A DNA stretch of 64,000 nucleotides, from contig NZ_LQZQ01000045.1 in assembly GCF_001593005.1 (NCBI RefSeq), positions 558,001 through 622,000 on the forward strand. Direction: 5' to 3'. The notes below the pieces were generated by a model, which was given only the letters and a program-made list of their open reading frames with translations, was not told the origin of the DNA and ran no database searches. The DNA is from Roseivirga ehrenbergii. GTDB lineage: Bacteria; Bacteroidota; Bacteroidia; Cytophagales; Cyclobacteriaceae. Shown one piece after another: positions 8,991 to 18,738 of the stretch (positions are counted from its first letter, which is position 1; each line of letters starts with the position of its first letter). The translations under genes and the position numbers were made by a program.

Positions 8991-9818
8991 ATGAAACTTA
9001 ATCAAAAAACAAAGTCATACAACGCTAGGCTATCTGGACTTCTAAGCATATTGTTTCTGGTATTCATTACTATTTCATGTGATGAAGAATTGCCTGGTGA
9101 AGGCAGTATTCCAGATTTGACTCCGCCATCGGCAGACTTCAGCTACTCTCCATCAGATGGAGAGTATAAGGAAATACTATTCAGTAATTTATCAATCAGT
9201 GCTTCGGGCTTCGCTTGGGATTTTGGTGATGGAGCAACTTCTACCGACAGAAACCCAACTCATTCTTACGCTGTAGATGGTACTTATAATGTAAAATTAA
9301 CGGCATCTGATAATAATGGACTAACCAGCGATTTTACCAGTACAGTAGAAATAGTACAACCGATTAGTGCTTTTGAACCTGTTATTCTCAATCCTGGCTT
9401 CGATATTCAAGGCTCTGACGATTACAGAGATAATTGGACAAACCCTAATGGGGATAGAAGTAGATTGCTACAAATTACGACTAGTCCTGTTCACACAGGA
9501 ACAAGAGCTGCTAAACTACCTGCAGATGGAAGTAGAGAGTTAATTCAAGTGATTACTGTAGAAAGAAATAGTGATTATATCCTTTCATTCTATTACACTT
9601 TAAAAACCTCTCCAGCGGGCTCTGTCACTATGGCTATTTTAGCTTCTGATGGAACCACCGAGATAATATCAGAATCATTCAATGACCAATCTGATGCTAG
9701 TTCTTATGTGCTGGCTTCTATGTCATTCAATTCTGGCGATAATACTCAGATTGTTATTTACGGCACTAACCAAGGAGCCGAAGCGCGTTTTGATTCATTT
9801 ACAATTGTAAACGATTAA
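8991..9818 (+). CDS. PKD-domain surface glycan-binding lipoprotein
   Basis: 275 aa. The signal peptide ends in a lipobox-like FITISC near residue 29. A PKD domain covers about residues 45-120, with the signature WDFGDGATSTDRNPTHSY. The C-terminal 150 residues form a beta-rich module starting at VILNPGFDIQG and ending in ARFDSFTIVND, which has the look of a carbohydrate-binding jelly-roll. No lyase motif is present. Its place directly after susCD matches that of SusE/SusF-like surface binding proteins, so a role in holding alginate at the cell surface is likely. Its stop codon overlaps the next start (TAATG). Confidence 0.8.
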   Translation: MKLNQKTKSYNARLSGLLSILFLVFITISCDEELPGEGSIPDLTPPSADFSYSPSDGEYKEILFSNLSISASGFAWDFGDGATSTDRNPTHSYAVDGTYNVKLTASDNNGLTSDFTSTVEIVQPISAFEPVILNPGFDIQGSDDYRDNWTNPNGDRSRLLQITTSPVHTGTRAAKLPADGSRELIQVITVERNSDYILSFYYTLKTSPAGSVTMAILASDGTTEIISESFNDQSDASSYVLASMSFNSGDNTQIVIYGTNQGAEARFDSFTIVND

Positions 9819-10705
9819 TGAATCAGAAACCGACATACGGCATTCTAGCGCTACTCTTTTGCTTAACAATTCTATGTAGTTGTGCAGAAAAGGTGCTGGT
9901 AAATCCAGACGGTTCTTTGGCAAAATATAAGTTGCCGAATGTAGACTTATCCCACTGGAAAGTAACTCTTCCAGTGGGTGATTCTAAACCCCTTGAAGTA
10001 GATCCGCCTCAAATTATAGCTTATGCAACGGATGAAACGCTTCAGCCTTATATGTATAACGACTCAATCGATGGGTCATTGGTGTTCTATGCATTTCCAG
10101 GAGGTGTAACCACACAGAACAGTAGCTACCCCCGTACGGAGTTGAGAGAGCAAATGGTTCCTGGCAATAATAGTGTTAACTGGACATTTGCTCAAGGCGG
10201 AAGAATGAAGGGACAATTGGCAGTTTCTGAAGTGACTAAAGACCAAGAAGGCAAATATCATAAAGTGATTGTGATGCAAATTCACGGTAGGCTTTCTAAT
10301 GAACAAAGGGACCTTTTAGGCAGAGACGATAACGATGCTCCTCCAATTTTAAAAATTTATTGGCAGGATAGAAAAGTTAGAGTAAAGACTAAAGTATTAG
10401 AAAACTTGAATGCCAATGCCACTGAAATTCTTCAAAAAGACGCATGGATAGATGACAAAGGACACACTTTTAGTCAAGATGTAGGTTTTGGGAAATTCAC
10501 ATTAGAAGTAATTGTATCTGAGGGTAGGCTAGAAGTGGTGCTCAACGGATACGAAAGGATAGTTTACGGTAGTGATCATATTGAAAAGTGGGGTGTTTTT
10601 GAAAATTACTTCAAGGCTGGTAACTACTTTCAAACTAATGATAAAGGCGCAAAAGCTATTGTAAAATATTATAGTCTAGAGGTGTCTCATAATTTAGATA
10701 AATAG
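9818..10705 (+). CDS. PL7 alginate lyase, lipoprotein
   Basis: 295 aa. The signal has lipobox LCSC near residue 23, so the enzyme should be tethered to a membrane, probably on the cell surface. All three PL7 (alginate lyase family 2) motifs are visible: RTELRE at about residue 105, QIH at about 154 and YFKAGNYFQ at about 263. The conserved Arg, Gln, His and Tyr of the catalytic groove are therefore present. QIH rather than QVH is usually linked to activity on G-containing stretches. It likely makes the first endo-cuts in alginate. The start overlaps the stop of the PKD gene by one base. Confidence 0.93.
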   Translation: MNQKPTYGILALLFCLTILCSCAEKVLVNPDGSLAKYKLPNVDLSHWKVTLPVGDSKPLEVDPPQIIAYATDETLQPYMYNDSIDGSLVFYAFPGGVTTQNSSYPRTELREQMVPGNNSVNWTFAQGGRMKGQLAVSEVTKDQEGKYHKVIVMQIHGRLSNEQRDLLGRDDNDAPPILKIYWQDRKVRVKTKVLENLNANATEILQKDAWIDDKGHTFSQDVGFGKFTLEVIVSEGRLEVVLNGYERIVYGSDHIEKWGVFENYFKAGNYFQTNDKGAKAIVKYYSLEVSHNLDK

Positions 10706-10777
10706 AAGTAAAACAGTAATACACTTTTCATAAACATAAAGGGGCTTTGGCCATGGTCGATATCCTGATTTTAAAAT

Positions 10778-13021
10778 ATGTATAAATCATTGAAACAATT
10801 AAAACTAGTTGCCTTAGCAATAACCTTAACAATTGGTTTGGCTAGCTGCGGAAATAACAACCTTGTTAATAACTTCACTGAACTGGAACAAGCAATTTCT
10901 GCTGCCCAGCCTGGCACTGAGATAGTAATGGCCAACGGAGTTTGGACCGATGTGGAAATTGAATTTAAGGGAGTTGGTACAGCAGACCAGAAAATCATTT
11001 TACGTGCTGAAACACCAGGCAAAGTCTTTATTGAAGGAGAGTCTAACTTAAGCCTTTCTGGTGAATTTCTCGAGGTTTCAGGGTTGGTTTTTAGAAATGG
11101 TTTTACACCTACAGCCGAAGTAATTTCATTTAGAACATCAAGTGAAGATTTGGCAAACAATAGCAGAGTTACCAACTGTGTTATCGATAATTTCAATATA
11201 AAAGAACGATTCGATTCAGACCTATGGGTAGCTATGTATGGCAAAAACAATCGATTCGACCACAATAGCTTGATCGGAAAAAGGAATCAAGGGGTAACTA
11301 TGGCTGTTCGACTTAATACTGAAGCAAGCCGTGAAAACAATCACCTTATTGATTACAACTATTTTGGCCCACGCCAAAACCTCGGCTCAAATGGTGGTGA
11401 AACTTTGAGAATTGGAACAAGCCATTACTCTCTTACAAACTCTCGAACTATGGTGAGTAAAAACTATTTCGACCGTACGAATGGAGAGCATGAAACGATC
11501 TCTAATAAATCAGGAAACAACACTTACAAAGACAATGTGTTTTTTGAGAGTAGGGGAACACTCACCATGAGACATGGGCAATATACTTTAGTAGAAGGAA
11601 ATTATTTTTTGGGAAATAGAAAGTCTAACACAGGTGGTATTAGAGTAATTAATGAATACCAAACTGTAAGAAATAACTACCTCAGCGGACTTACAGGGTA
11701 TCGTTTTAGAGGTGCATTGGTAGTAATGAATGGCGTTCCAAACTCACCTATCAATCGTTACAACCAAGTGGTAGATTCTAAAATTGAAGGAAACGTAGTG
11801 GTCGATTCAGATCATATTCAGCTTGCTGCGGGTAGCGATGAAGAACGTTCGGCTGTTCCAATAGGATCGAGCTTTACGAGTAACATTATCATGAGCGAAA
11901 CCAACCTCAATCCATTTACAGTGTATGATGATGTTTCAGGCATATCATTCGAAGGCAATATCATTAATGACAACGCTGAGATTCCATTTAAATCAGGTTT
12001 CGACAAAGTACCTTTTAGCCTAACGACTAACGCTGAAGGACTTTTAGTACCGGATCAGGCGTTGCTTGCCAAAATAGGCATGGAGAAAATCAGTCTTCCT
12101 GTATCGAAAGAAGAAACAGGAGCGAGCTATTATCCGAAACCAGGTCCAGAGCCAACTTTTAGAACTGGTGAAGTAATTAAAGTAGCACCAGGCACAAACA
12201 CTTTACTTGAAGCTTTTGAACAAAGTAGTCAAGGAGATGTGCTGGAATTAGAAAATGGGAAGGATTATTTGATCACGAAAGATTTCAGAATAAATCACCT
12301 CATCACAATCAAAGCACCAACAGGTGATAAACCAATTATAAAATCAAGAAAGTCAGCGTTTTTCCATATTGAGAATGAAGGTGGACTTGAGCTTGATAAT
12401 ATTAAAATTGATGGAGCAGAGTCGCCAGATGAACCGGGCAATAGCGTGGTAAGTACAAGCAAGTATTCAATGAATCGTAACTATAAGCTCTTTGTGAAGA
12501 ACTGCGAAATCGTTGATCTCGATGTAAACCATAGTTTCAACTTCCTTAAGATTGCCCAGCACACCATGGCAGACACGCTCTTGATCTCCAATTCACACTT
12601 TAATAATGTGACTGGATCAATTTTCTCTCTCGATAGAGAAGTGGAAGATCTCGGTATCTACAATGTGGAAGACGTAATTATTGAGAACAGTAGTTTTTCG
12701 AAAATTCAAGGAGCCATCGCCAATATCTACAGAGGTGGAACAGATGAAAGCACCTTTGGCCCTATTGTATCAGTGAAAGGAAACACATTTGAAAATAGTG
12801 GCCTTGGCGACCGTAACAAAACCAGTGCTTCATTAAAATTCCATGGAGTTCAAGACTTAAGTGTAGAAAACAATATTTGGACGAGCAGTGCACCTTTAAC
12901 GCTTTACCTCACAAACGGAGAGCCTGTTACAGTAATAAAAAACAATACCATGAAAAATTCTGGTGGTATAGTATCCAATAACAACGAATACAAATCAGAG
13001 AGCAATACAATCTCTAAATAG
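10778..13021 (+). CDS. PL6 alginate lyase (chondroitinase-B-like beta-helix), lipoprotein
   Basis: 747 aa. The signal has lipobox LASC near residue 24. Two parallel beta-helix domains are apparent: an N-terminal lyase helix (about 30-440) and a C-terminal helix (about 460-747), as in two-domain PL6 enzymes. The catalytic region reads ETISNKSGNNTY and then TLTMRHGQY, which supplies the expected Lys (about 244) and Arg (about 264). Glu/Asn residues for Ca2+ lie in NGGETLRIG and NGEHETIS. PL6 enzymes cleave alginate, often MG or G blocks. With PL7 and PL17 alongside, alginate rather than dermatan sulfate is the natural substrate. Confidence 0.92.
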   Translation: MYKSLKQLKLVALAITLTIGLASCGNNNLVNNFTELEQAISAAQPGTEIVMANGVWTDVEIEFKGVGTADQKIILRAETPGKVFIEGESNLSLSGEFLEVSGLVFRNGFTPTAEVISFRTSSEDLANNSRVTNCVIDNFNIKERFDSDLWVAMYGKNNRFDHNSLIGKRNQGVTMAVRLNTEASRENNHLIDYNYFGPRQNLGSNGGETLRIGTSHYSLTNSRTMVSKNYFDRTNGEHETISNKSGNNTYKDNVFFESRGTLTMRHGQYTLVEGNYFLGNRKSNTGGIRVINEYQTVRNNYLSGLTGYRFRGALVVMNGVPNSPINRYNQVVDSKIEGNVVVDSDHIQLAAGSDEERSAVPIGSSFTSNIIMSETNLNPFTVYDDVSGISFEGNIINDNAEIPFKSGFDKVPFSLTTNAEGLLVPDQALLAKIGMEKISLPVSKEETGASYYPKPGPEPTFRTGEVIKVAPGTNTLLEAFEQSSQGDVLELENGKDYLITKDFRINHLITIKAPTGDKPIIKSRKSAFFHIENEGGLELDNIKIDGAESPDEPGNSVVSTSKYSMNRNYKLFVKNCEIVDLDVNHSFNFLKIAQHTMADTLLISNSHFNNVTGSIFSLDREVEDLGIYNVEDVIIENSSFSKIQGAIANIYRGGTDESTFGPIVSVKGNTFENSGLGDRNKTSASLKFHGVQDLSVENNIWTSSAPLTLYLTNGEPVTVIKNNTMKNSGGIVSNNNEYKSESNTISK

Positions 13022-13028
13022 AAATAGA

Positions 13029-15284
13029 TTGAAAGCAAGAATCATCATATTCATCCTAAGCTGCTTTTCTGCACAGTTCCTAATGGCACAGCACCCTTCG
13101 CTTATACTTACTAAAGCGGGAGTAGAGCAAATGAGAAGGGAAGGCACTAAGTCTCCACTTTTCAGTGCCTCATTAAACGAAGTACAGAAAGAGGTGGACG
13201 AATACATTGCTAAAGGAATAAAAGTACCTGTACCCAAGGATTTAGCCGGAGGCTATACTCATGAGCAGCATAAGTCAAATTTTCTAATGCTTCAGAAGGC
13301 TGGTGTGCTATTTCAGGTAACTGGAAATGAAGACTATGCTCGTTACATCCATGAGACATTAAAGGCGTATGCATTGTTATTTCCAACATTCGACAGACAT
13401 CCATCCGAAAGATCATATGCCCCTGGTAAGTTCTTCTGGCAGTGTTTGAATGATGCGAACTGGCTCGTTTATGTAAGCCAGGCTTACGACTGTATTTATG
13501 ATTGGATTTCGGAAGAAGAAAGAAATGCCTTGAACTCAATGCTTTTCAGACCAATGGCTGATTTTCTCTCTGTAGAAACTCCGCAATTCTTCAACCGAAT
13601 TCATAACCACAGTACTTGGGCGAATGCCGCTGTAGGTATGATTGGACTCGTAATGGACGATGAAAAACTTGTTCAAAGGGCCTTATATGGCTTAAAGTCG
13701 TCTGATTTAAAGAGTACACAAGTGGATAATGATGGGGGCTCTATTCTTCAAGAAGGCCAAGAAGAAGCGGGCTTTATTGCTCAGATAGATTTTGCTTTTT
13801 CACCTGATGGTTATTTTACGGAAGGGCCTTATTATCAGCGTTATGCCATGTATCCATTTCTGATTTTTGCGCAAGCATTGGCCAATAAAAAACCTGACCT
13901 TAAGATTTTTGAGCATCGTAATGGACTATTGATAAAAGCTGTGTATGCTTTGTTATATCAAACAAACTCAGAAGGTGAGTTCTTTCCTTTCAACGATGCC
14001 CAAAAAGGAATGTCTGTTTACTCAAGAGAGTTAATTACAGCAGTAAGTACTGCTTTTCACTATGGACATAAAGATGAGGCTTTACTGGCCATTGTTGTCG
14101 ACCAAGGAAAGGTTTCGCTTGATGATGCAGGACTAGAGGCTGCTCTGGCTTTGGAAAAAGCGAATGTAAAACCTTTTGTTAAGCCTAGCATTATGTTTAC
14201 TGACGGGCCAAATGGAGATGAAGGTGGAATAGGGATACTCAGACAATACGCAAATAAAGATGAGCTAACCTTGGTGATGAAATATGCCAAGCACGGCATG
14301 GGACATGGTCACTTCGATCAACTTTCTTTTCTCTACTATTTGAATGGTGATGAAATCATTCAGGATTATGGTGCAGCACGATGGGTGAACATTGAGCAGA
14401 AATCGGGAGGTGGTTACTTGAACGAAAACAAAACGTGGGCAAAACAAACCGTTGCGCATAATACACTCGTCATCAATAACGCTTCACAATTTGGTGGAAA
14501 TGTTACCGAAGCAGATAAATACCATGGTGAGCCATACCTCTTTAACGCTACGGATGAAAACATAAAGGTTGTCAGTGCTAAAAACAATCAGGTATATAAA
14601 AACACGGGATTGCATCGCAGCATGGTGATAATAAAGCATCCATCGTTTGAAAATCCAATTCTACTCGATCTATTTAGAGTAACAGCAAAAGGACAAAACA
14701 ATTACGATTTGCCTTTACTGTATCAAGGCCAACTAATGAAAACGAGTTTTGACTTTGAAGTCCATGAATCCATGGAAAAACTGGGTAATTCAGATGGCTA
14801 TGAACACCTCTGGAACGAAGCAGAAGCAAAACTAACAAAAGGAACAAGCCAGATGAGTTGGTTCAGTAAGAACCGATTCTACACTCAATCCTTTGTTTCA
14901 ACAGCAAAAGACAAAATTATTCATGCAAGATTGGGAGCCACTGACCCTGAGTTCAATCTCAGACGCGACCCCATCTTGATAACAAGGAGAACAACAACTG
15001 GTAATACGCTTTTTGCTAGCATTTTAGAAGTACATGGTGCCTATTCTACTGTATCGGAAATAGCCACGAATACTTATAGTCAGATCCAACAACTGGAAAT
15101 TTTGAGAAATGACGAACAGTATTCATTGGTTGCATTCACACATAAGAATGGCGGATCATGGGTATTCGCGATATCCAACAACGACAATGCTGCGGAAGCA
15201 AAACACGAAGTAGTACAGAACGGGGAAAAGTTTGCCTGGAAAGGCAGCTTTCACCTGTTCGATCAATCAAGTAATCAGAAATAA
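13029..15284 (+). CDS. PL17 oligoalginate lyase (heparinase II/III-like)
   Basis: 751 aa from a TTG start. The next ATG (13083) would remove the signal peptide KARIIIFILSCFSAQFLMAQ, so TTG fits better. The N-terminal alpha/alpha toroid includes FFWQCLNDANWLVYVSQAYD, the catalytic-site NRIHNHSTWANAA (about residues 189-201) and EGPYYQRY (Tyr near 267). The C-terminal beta-sheet heparinase II/III domain carries GMGHGHFDQLSF (about 424) and TVAHNTLVINN. PL17 enzymes act exolytically on oligoalginate, preferring M residues, and release unsaturated monouronate. It is probably periplasmic and processes what SusC imports. The gap to the PL6 gene is 7 bp. Confidence 0.93.
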   Translation: MKARIIIFILSCFSAQFLMAQHPSLILTKAGVEQMRREGTKSPLFSASLNEVQKEVDEYIAKGIKVPVPKDLAGGYTHEQHKSNFLMLQKAGVLFQVTGNEDYARYIHETLKAYALLFPTFDRHPSERSYAPGKFFWQCLNDANWLVYVSQAYDCIYDWISEEERNALNSMLFRPMADFLSVETPQFFNRIHNHSTWANAAVGMIGLVMDDEKLVQRALYGLKSSDLKSTQVDNDGGSILQEGQEEAGFIAQIDFAFSPDGYFTEGPYYQRYAMYPFLIFAQALANKKPDLKIFEHRNGLLIKAVYALLYQTNSEGEFFPFNDAQKGMSVYSRELITAVSTAFHYGHKDEALLAIVVDQGKVSLDDAGLEAALALEKANVKPFVKPSIMFTDGPNGDEGGIGILRQYANKDELTLVMKYAKHGMGHGHFDQLSFLYYLNGDEIIQDYGAARWVNIEQKSGGGYLNENKTWAKQTVAHNTLVINNASQFGGNVTEADKYHGEPYLFNATDENIKVVSAKNNQVYKNTGLHRSMVIIKHPSFENPILLDLFRVTAKGQNNYDLPLLYQGQLMKTSFDFEVHESMEKLGNSDGYEHLWNEAEAKLTKGTSQMSWFSKNRFYTQSFVSTAKDKIIHARLGATDPEFNLRRDPILITRRTTTGNTLFASILEVHGAYSTVSEIATNTYSQIQQLEILRNDEQYSLVAFTHKNGGSWVFAISNNDNAAEAKHEVVQNGEKFAWKGSFHLFDQSSNQK

Positions 15285-15286
15285 AT

Positions 15287-15655
15287 ATGGAAAAAGTATT
15301 TGCAAGCAAAGAATTTCTCTTTGGTAATGAGCTGGAATGGGAAGATGTGGGGCCGGGCCTAAAAAGGCAGATTATGGGCTATGATAATAAGATTTTGATG
15401 GCCAGAGTACTGTTCGAAAAAGGAGCAATAGGAGAGGTGCATGAGCATCATCATAGTCAAGCAACTTATGTAGTGAGTGGTGCTTTCGAACTTCAAGTAG
15501 GTACAGAAAAGAAAATAATAAAAGCAGGTGATGGTTTTTACATTCCACCTCATGTTGATCACGGAGCTATTTGCCTAGAAAAGGGTGAACTTATTGATGT
15601 ATTTAGCCCTATAAGAGAAGATTTTTTCAGTTCAAATATCCAACATGAAAGTTAA
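15287..15655 (+). CDS. kdgF: Cupin KdgF-like, unsaturated uronate ring-opening
   Basis: 122 aa, a single cupin barrel. Metal ligands are visible in GEVHEHHHSQATYVVSG (HxHx4Q-type) and the second-motif His in PPHVDHGAI. KdgF proteins convert the 4,5-unsaturated monouronate made by exolytic lyases into the linear keto form (DEH). The gene begins two bases after the PL17 stop and its end overlaps the transporter gene by 11 bp, so it is part of the same operon. No signal peptide is seen, so it should act in the cytoplasm or wherever the monomer arrives. Confidence 0.9.
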   Translation: MEKVFASKEFLFGNELEWEDVGPGLKRQIMGYDNKILMARVLFEKGAIGEVHEHHHSQATYVVSGAFELQVGTEKKIIKAGDGFYIPPHVDHGAICLEKGELIDVFSPIREDFFSSNIQHES

Positions 15656-16901
15656 AGGACTTAGGTGGTGGATCATCACACTGATCGGTATAGCTACGGT
15701 AATTAATTACATAGATCGGTCTGCATTGAGCATTATGTGGCCAAGCATTTCAGAAGATTTGGGCATGGACAAAAATGACTATGCACTTATTCTGAATGTC
15801 TTTATGGTGGCTTACGCCATAGGACAATCATTGTCTGGCAAAATGTTCGATAAGATTGGTTCCCGTTTTGGGTTTGTAGTTTCAATTACCGTATGGGGCC
15901 TTGCAACTATGATGCACGCCATGGCAAAAGGTATTTTCTCATTCTCGGCTTTCCGCGTAATACTGGGCTTGGGAGAAGCAGGAAATTGGCCGGGCGCTGT
16001 TAAAAGTAACGCAGAATGGTTCCCGGTAAAGGAGCGGGCAATGGCACAGGGCATTTTCAACTCGGGTGCTGCATTAGGCTCTGTGGTTGCTCCGCCTCTT
16101 ATCGCTATTCTATGGATTGCCTACGGTTGGCAAACTACTTTTATTCTTATCGGAGTTTTGGGGCTTATTTGGGTTATTCCATGGCTTATAATTAATAAGG
16201 CAAAACCAAATGGTCACCCTTGGATTACCGAAGAAGAAAAGGAATATATCAAAAACGGTCAGTCAGAGGCAGATAATGCTGAAGGCAAAGGGCTCAGTAT
16301 GAAAGAAATTCTCTCTCATAGGGCCTCATGGGCAGTACTCATTTCTAGGTTCTTTATTGAACCGATTTGGTGGTTGTTCGTGGGATGGATGCCTATTTAT
16401 CTCGCAGATGTTTATGGCTTTAATGTTAAGGAAATTGGCTTTTTTGCTTGGGTACCTTATGTAGGAGCAGCCCTTGGTAGTCTTTCCGGAGGTTACTTTG
16501 CAGGCCGATTAATGCTAAATGGAGCCAGTGTAGACCAAGCGCGAAAGCGTACAATACTGATTGGTGGAATCATCATGTTCGTTGGTCTCATCATGACCAT
16601 CATGTTTGCCGATACAGCACTTAAGTTTGTGCTTATAGTAGCGCTAGTACTTTATGGTTTCCAGTTTGTTATCAGTAACATTCAAACCTTAGCCAGTGAT
16701 CTTTTCAGTGGCAAATCTTGTGGCTCTTTAGCCGGGCTTGGAGGGACATTTGGACTGTTTTCTGTCTTTATCATGAACTTTCTAGTACCAGTAATTACAG
16801 ATTATTCTTACACACCAATTTTTATAATGATCGCTGTTTTTGTTCCGCTTGGAGTAGGTTCAGTGTATTGGTTTGCTAAGGAAATTAAACCGATTAGTTA
16901 A
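15645..16901 (+). CDS. MFS transporter, hexuronate (ACS/ExuT) type
   Basis: 418 aa with about 12 predicted membrane segments. The N-terminus RWWIITLIGIATVINYIDRSALSIMWP is typical of the anion:cation symporter family, as are GLGEAGNWPGAVKSNAEWFP and the central cytoplasmic loop with HPWITEEEKEYI. Relatives carry hexuronates such as galacturonate and glucuronate. In this locus the cargo is probably unsaturated uronate or DEH crossing the inner membrane after PL17. It overlaps kdgF by 11 bp and ends 36 bp before the reductase gene. Transport direction and exact substrate are inferred from context. Confidence 0.9.
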   Translation: MKVKGLRWWIITLIGIATVINYIDRSALSIMWPSISEDLGMDKNDYALILNVFMVAYAIGQSLSGKMFDKIGSRFGFVVSITVWGLATMMHAMAKGIFSFSAFRVILGLGEAGNWPGAVKSNAEWFPVKERAMAQGIFNSGAALGSVVAPPLIAILWIAYGWQTTFILIGVLGLIWVIPWLIINKAKPNGHPWITEEEKEYIKNGQSEADNAEGKGLSMKEILSHRASWAVLISRFFIEPIWWLFVGWMPIYLADVYGFNVKEIGFFAWVPYVGAALGSLSGGYFAGRLMLNGASVDQARKRTILIGGIIMFVGLIMTIMFADTALKFVLIVALVLYGFQFVISNIQTLASDLFSGKSCGSLAGLGGTFGLFSVFIMNFLVPVITDYSYTPIFIMIAVFVPLGVGSVYWFAKEIKPIS

Positions 16902-16937
16902 AAAATTAATAAAACGATTAACAATAAAATTTTAAAT

Positions 16938-17690
16938 ATGACACTTAAGAACAAAGTAGCAATAGTAACAGGTGGGGCAAGAGATATAGGCCGTGCAGTT
17001 TCAATCAAATTAGCACAAGAAGGTGCACGCGTGGTTGTTAATTATTTCGATAATAAAGAACAAGCAGAAGATACATTAAAAGAAATTGAGTCTTTCGGGG
17101 GTACTGGTATCATTGTATATGGTGACATGACCAAGGCGTCTGATGTTGATGCTGTAGTAGCCGAAACAATTAAGGCTTACGGTGATGAAATTAATGTTTT
17201 AGTGAATGTAGCAGGTGGATTGGTTGCCAGAAAAACCATTGAAGAAATGGATGAGGAATTCTTCAGTTTTGTAATGAAATTGAATATGAATTCCGTGTTC
17301 TTAATGACTAAAGCTGTTGTTCCACACATGAAATCAGGCGCTTCTATCGTCAACTTTGCATCTCAAGCAGGTAGAGATGGTGGTGGTCCAGGTGCTTCTG
17401 CATATTCTACTTCAAAAGGTGCTGTTATGACCTTTACTCGTTCAATGGCCAAAGAATTAGGTCCAAAGAATATTAGAGTTAATGCATTATGCCCAGGTAT
17501 GATTGCTACTACTTTCCACGATACATTTACCAAAGACCAAGTTAGAACCAATGTAGCCAATGGTACTCCATTAAGAAGAGAAGGAGAAGCTGTAGAAGTT
17601 GCTAATTTAGTAGCTTGCTTAGCGTCTTCTGCTACCTCTTTTGTAACAGGAACCAATATTGATATTAATGGAGGCTTAGCCTTCTCATAA
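16938..17690 (+). CDS. SDR-family DEH reductase-like (KduD/FabG type)
   Basis: 250 aa, a classical short-chain dehydrogenase/reductase. It has TGGARDIG for the cofactor (residues 12-19), the NVAGG motif, Ser in NFASQAGRDG, the catalytic SAYSTSKGAV and the C-terminal FVTGTNIDINGGL. In alginate pathways an SDR reduces DEH (4-deoxy-L-erythro-5-hexoseulose uronate) to 2-keto-3-deoxygluconate. Its position between the uronate transporter and KDG kinase supports that role. KVAIVTGGARD followed by VVVNYFD could suit NADH or NADPH; I do not decide between them. KduD or general 3-oxoacyl reductases are the closest alternatives. Confidence 0.88.
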   Translation: MTLKNKVAIVTGGARDIGRAVSIKLAQEGARVVVNYFDNKEQAEDTLKEIESFGGTGIIVYGDMTKASDVDAVVAETIKAYGDEINVLVNVAGGLVARKTIEEMDEEFFSFVMKLNMNSVFLMTKAVVPHMKSGASIVNFASQAGRDGGGPGASAYSTSKGAVMTFTRSMAKELGPKNIRVNALCPGMIATTFHDTFTKDQVRTNVANGTPLRREGEAVEVANLVACLASSATSFVTGTNIDINGGLAFS

Positions 17691-17705
17691 TTCTTATTAG
17701 AAAGA

Positions 17706-18737
17706 ATGAAAATTGTAACCTTTGGAGAATTATTAATGCGCCTGACCCCTCCGGGGAATTTCAGATTTGCACAAGCAGACACTTATCGTGTTGTGTATGG
17801 TGGGGCTGAAGCCAATACGGCAATTAGTTTAAGTCAAATGGGACATAAACTACATTACGTAACGCAGTTACCAGACACCATGATAGGGCGAACTGCCATC
17901 CGTGAGGTAATGAAATGGGGTGTGAACGTAGATAATGTCAAATTCTCAGGAGAGAAAATGGGAATTTACTTTCTAGAGCGGGGTATTTCAGTGAGAGGTG
18001 GTCAGATTATTTATGACCGTAAAAACTCTTCTTTCAGTGAAGTAGATGAAAACAGCTTTGATTGGGAATCTATTCTTGATGGAGCTGACTGGTTTCACTG
18101 GACAGGTATTACACCTGCTTTATCTGAAGGAACCGCCAGAGCATGCCTTAAGGCTATAACAGTAGCACATAAAATGGGAATTCCCATTTCATGCGATCTT
18201 AATTACAGAGGTATGCTTTGGAAGTATGGTGCCGATCCTAAAGATGTAATGCCTGAACTGATTTCAATGTCTACGGTGGTATTGGCGAACGAGAAAGACG
18301 TAGCTAACTATTTAGGAATAGAGCCTACTGAAGACGATTATCAAGAAGTAGAAGGTTTTGGTAAGCGATGCCATGAATTTGTTAGTAAAGCGTTGGTAGA
18401 ACGGTTTCCGAATATTAAAACGGTTGTTACCACGCTAAGACAAACCATCAATGCTACCCATAATAGGTGGTCGGGGGTGGTTTATCACGAAGGCAGTTTT
18501 ATCACAGGTAAGGTTTACGATCTCAATTCTATTGTAGAGCGTATAGGTGGTGGCGACTCATTTATGGGGGCTTACTTACATGGTGTACTTGAGTATAAGG
18601 ATCAGCAAATGGCTCTTGATTTTGGCTTGGCTGCATCAAGTTTAAAGCTTACAGTTCCAGGTGATTACAATATCGCTACTGAACAAGAGATTAATCACTT
18701 TATGAACAGTAAGTCTGTAGGAAGAATAAATCGTTGA
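17706..18737 (+). CDS. kdgK: 2-keto-3-deoxygluconate kinase (PfkB family)
   Basis: 343 aa. PfkB/ribokinase features: FGELLMRLTPPG at the N-terminus, GGAEANTAISLSQMG (sugar contact) and the C-terminal GGGDSFMGAYLHGVLEY with the catalytic Asp in GGGDSF. WFHWTGITPALS and CDLNYRGMLWKYG are typical of KdgK. It phosphorylates KDG to KDPG using ATP. It stands 15 bp after the SDR gene and one base before the aldolase gene, giving the order reductase-kinase-aldolase seen in many alginate loci. Confidence 0.93.
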   Translation: MKIVTFGELLMRLTPPGNFRFAQADTYRVVYGGAEANTAISLSQMGHKLHYVTQLPDTMIGRTAIREVMKWGVNVDNVKFSGEKMGIYFLERGISVRGGQIIYDRKNSSFSEVDENSFDWESILDGADWFHWTGITPALSEGTARACLKAITVAHKMGIPISCDLNYRGMLWKYGADPKDVMPELISMSTVVLANEKDVANYLGIEPTEDDYQEVEGFGKRCHEFVSKALVERFPNIKTVVTTLRQTINATHNRWSGVVYHEGSFITGKVYDLNSIVERIGGGDSFMGAYLHGVLEYKDQQMALDFGLAASSLKLTVPGDYNIATEQEINHFMNSKSVGRINR

Positions 18738-18738
18738 C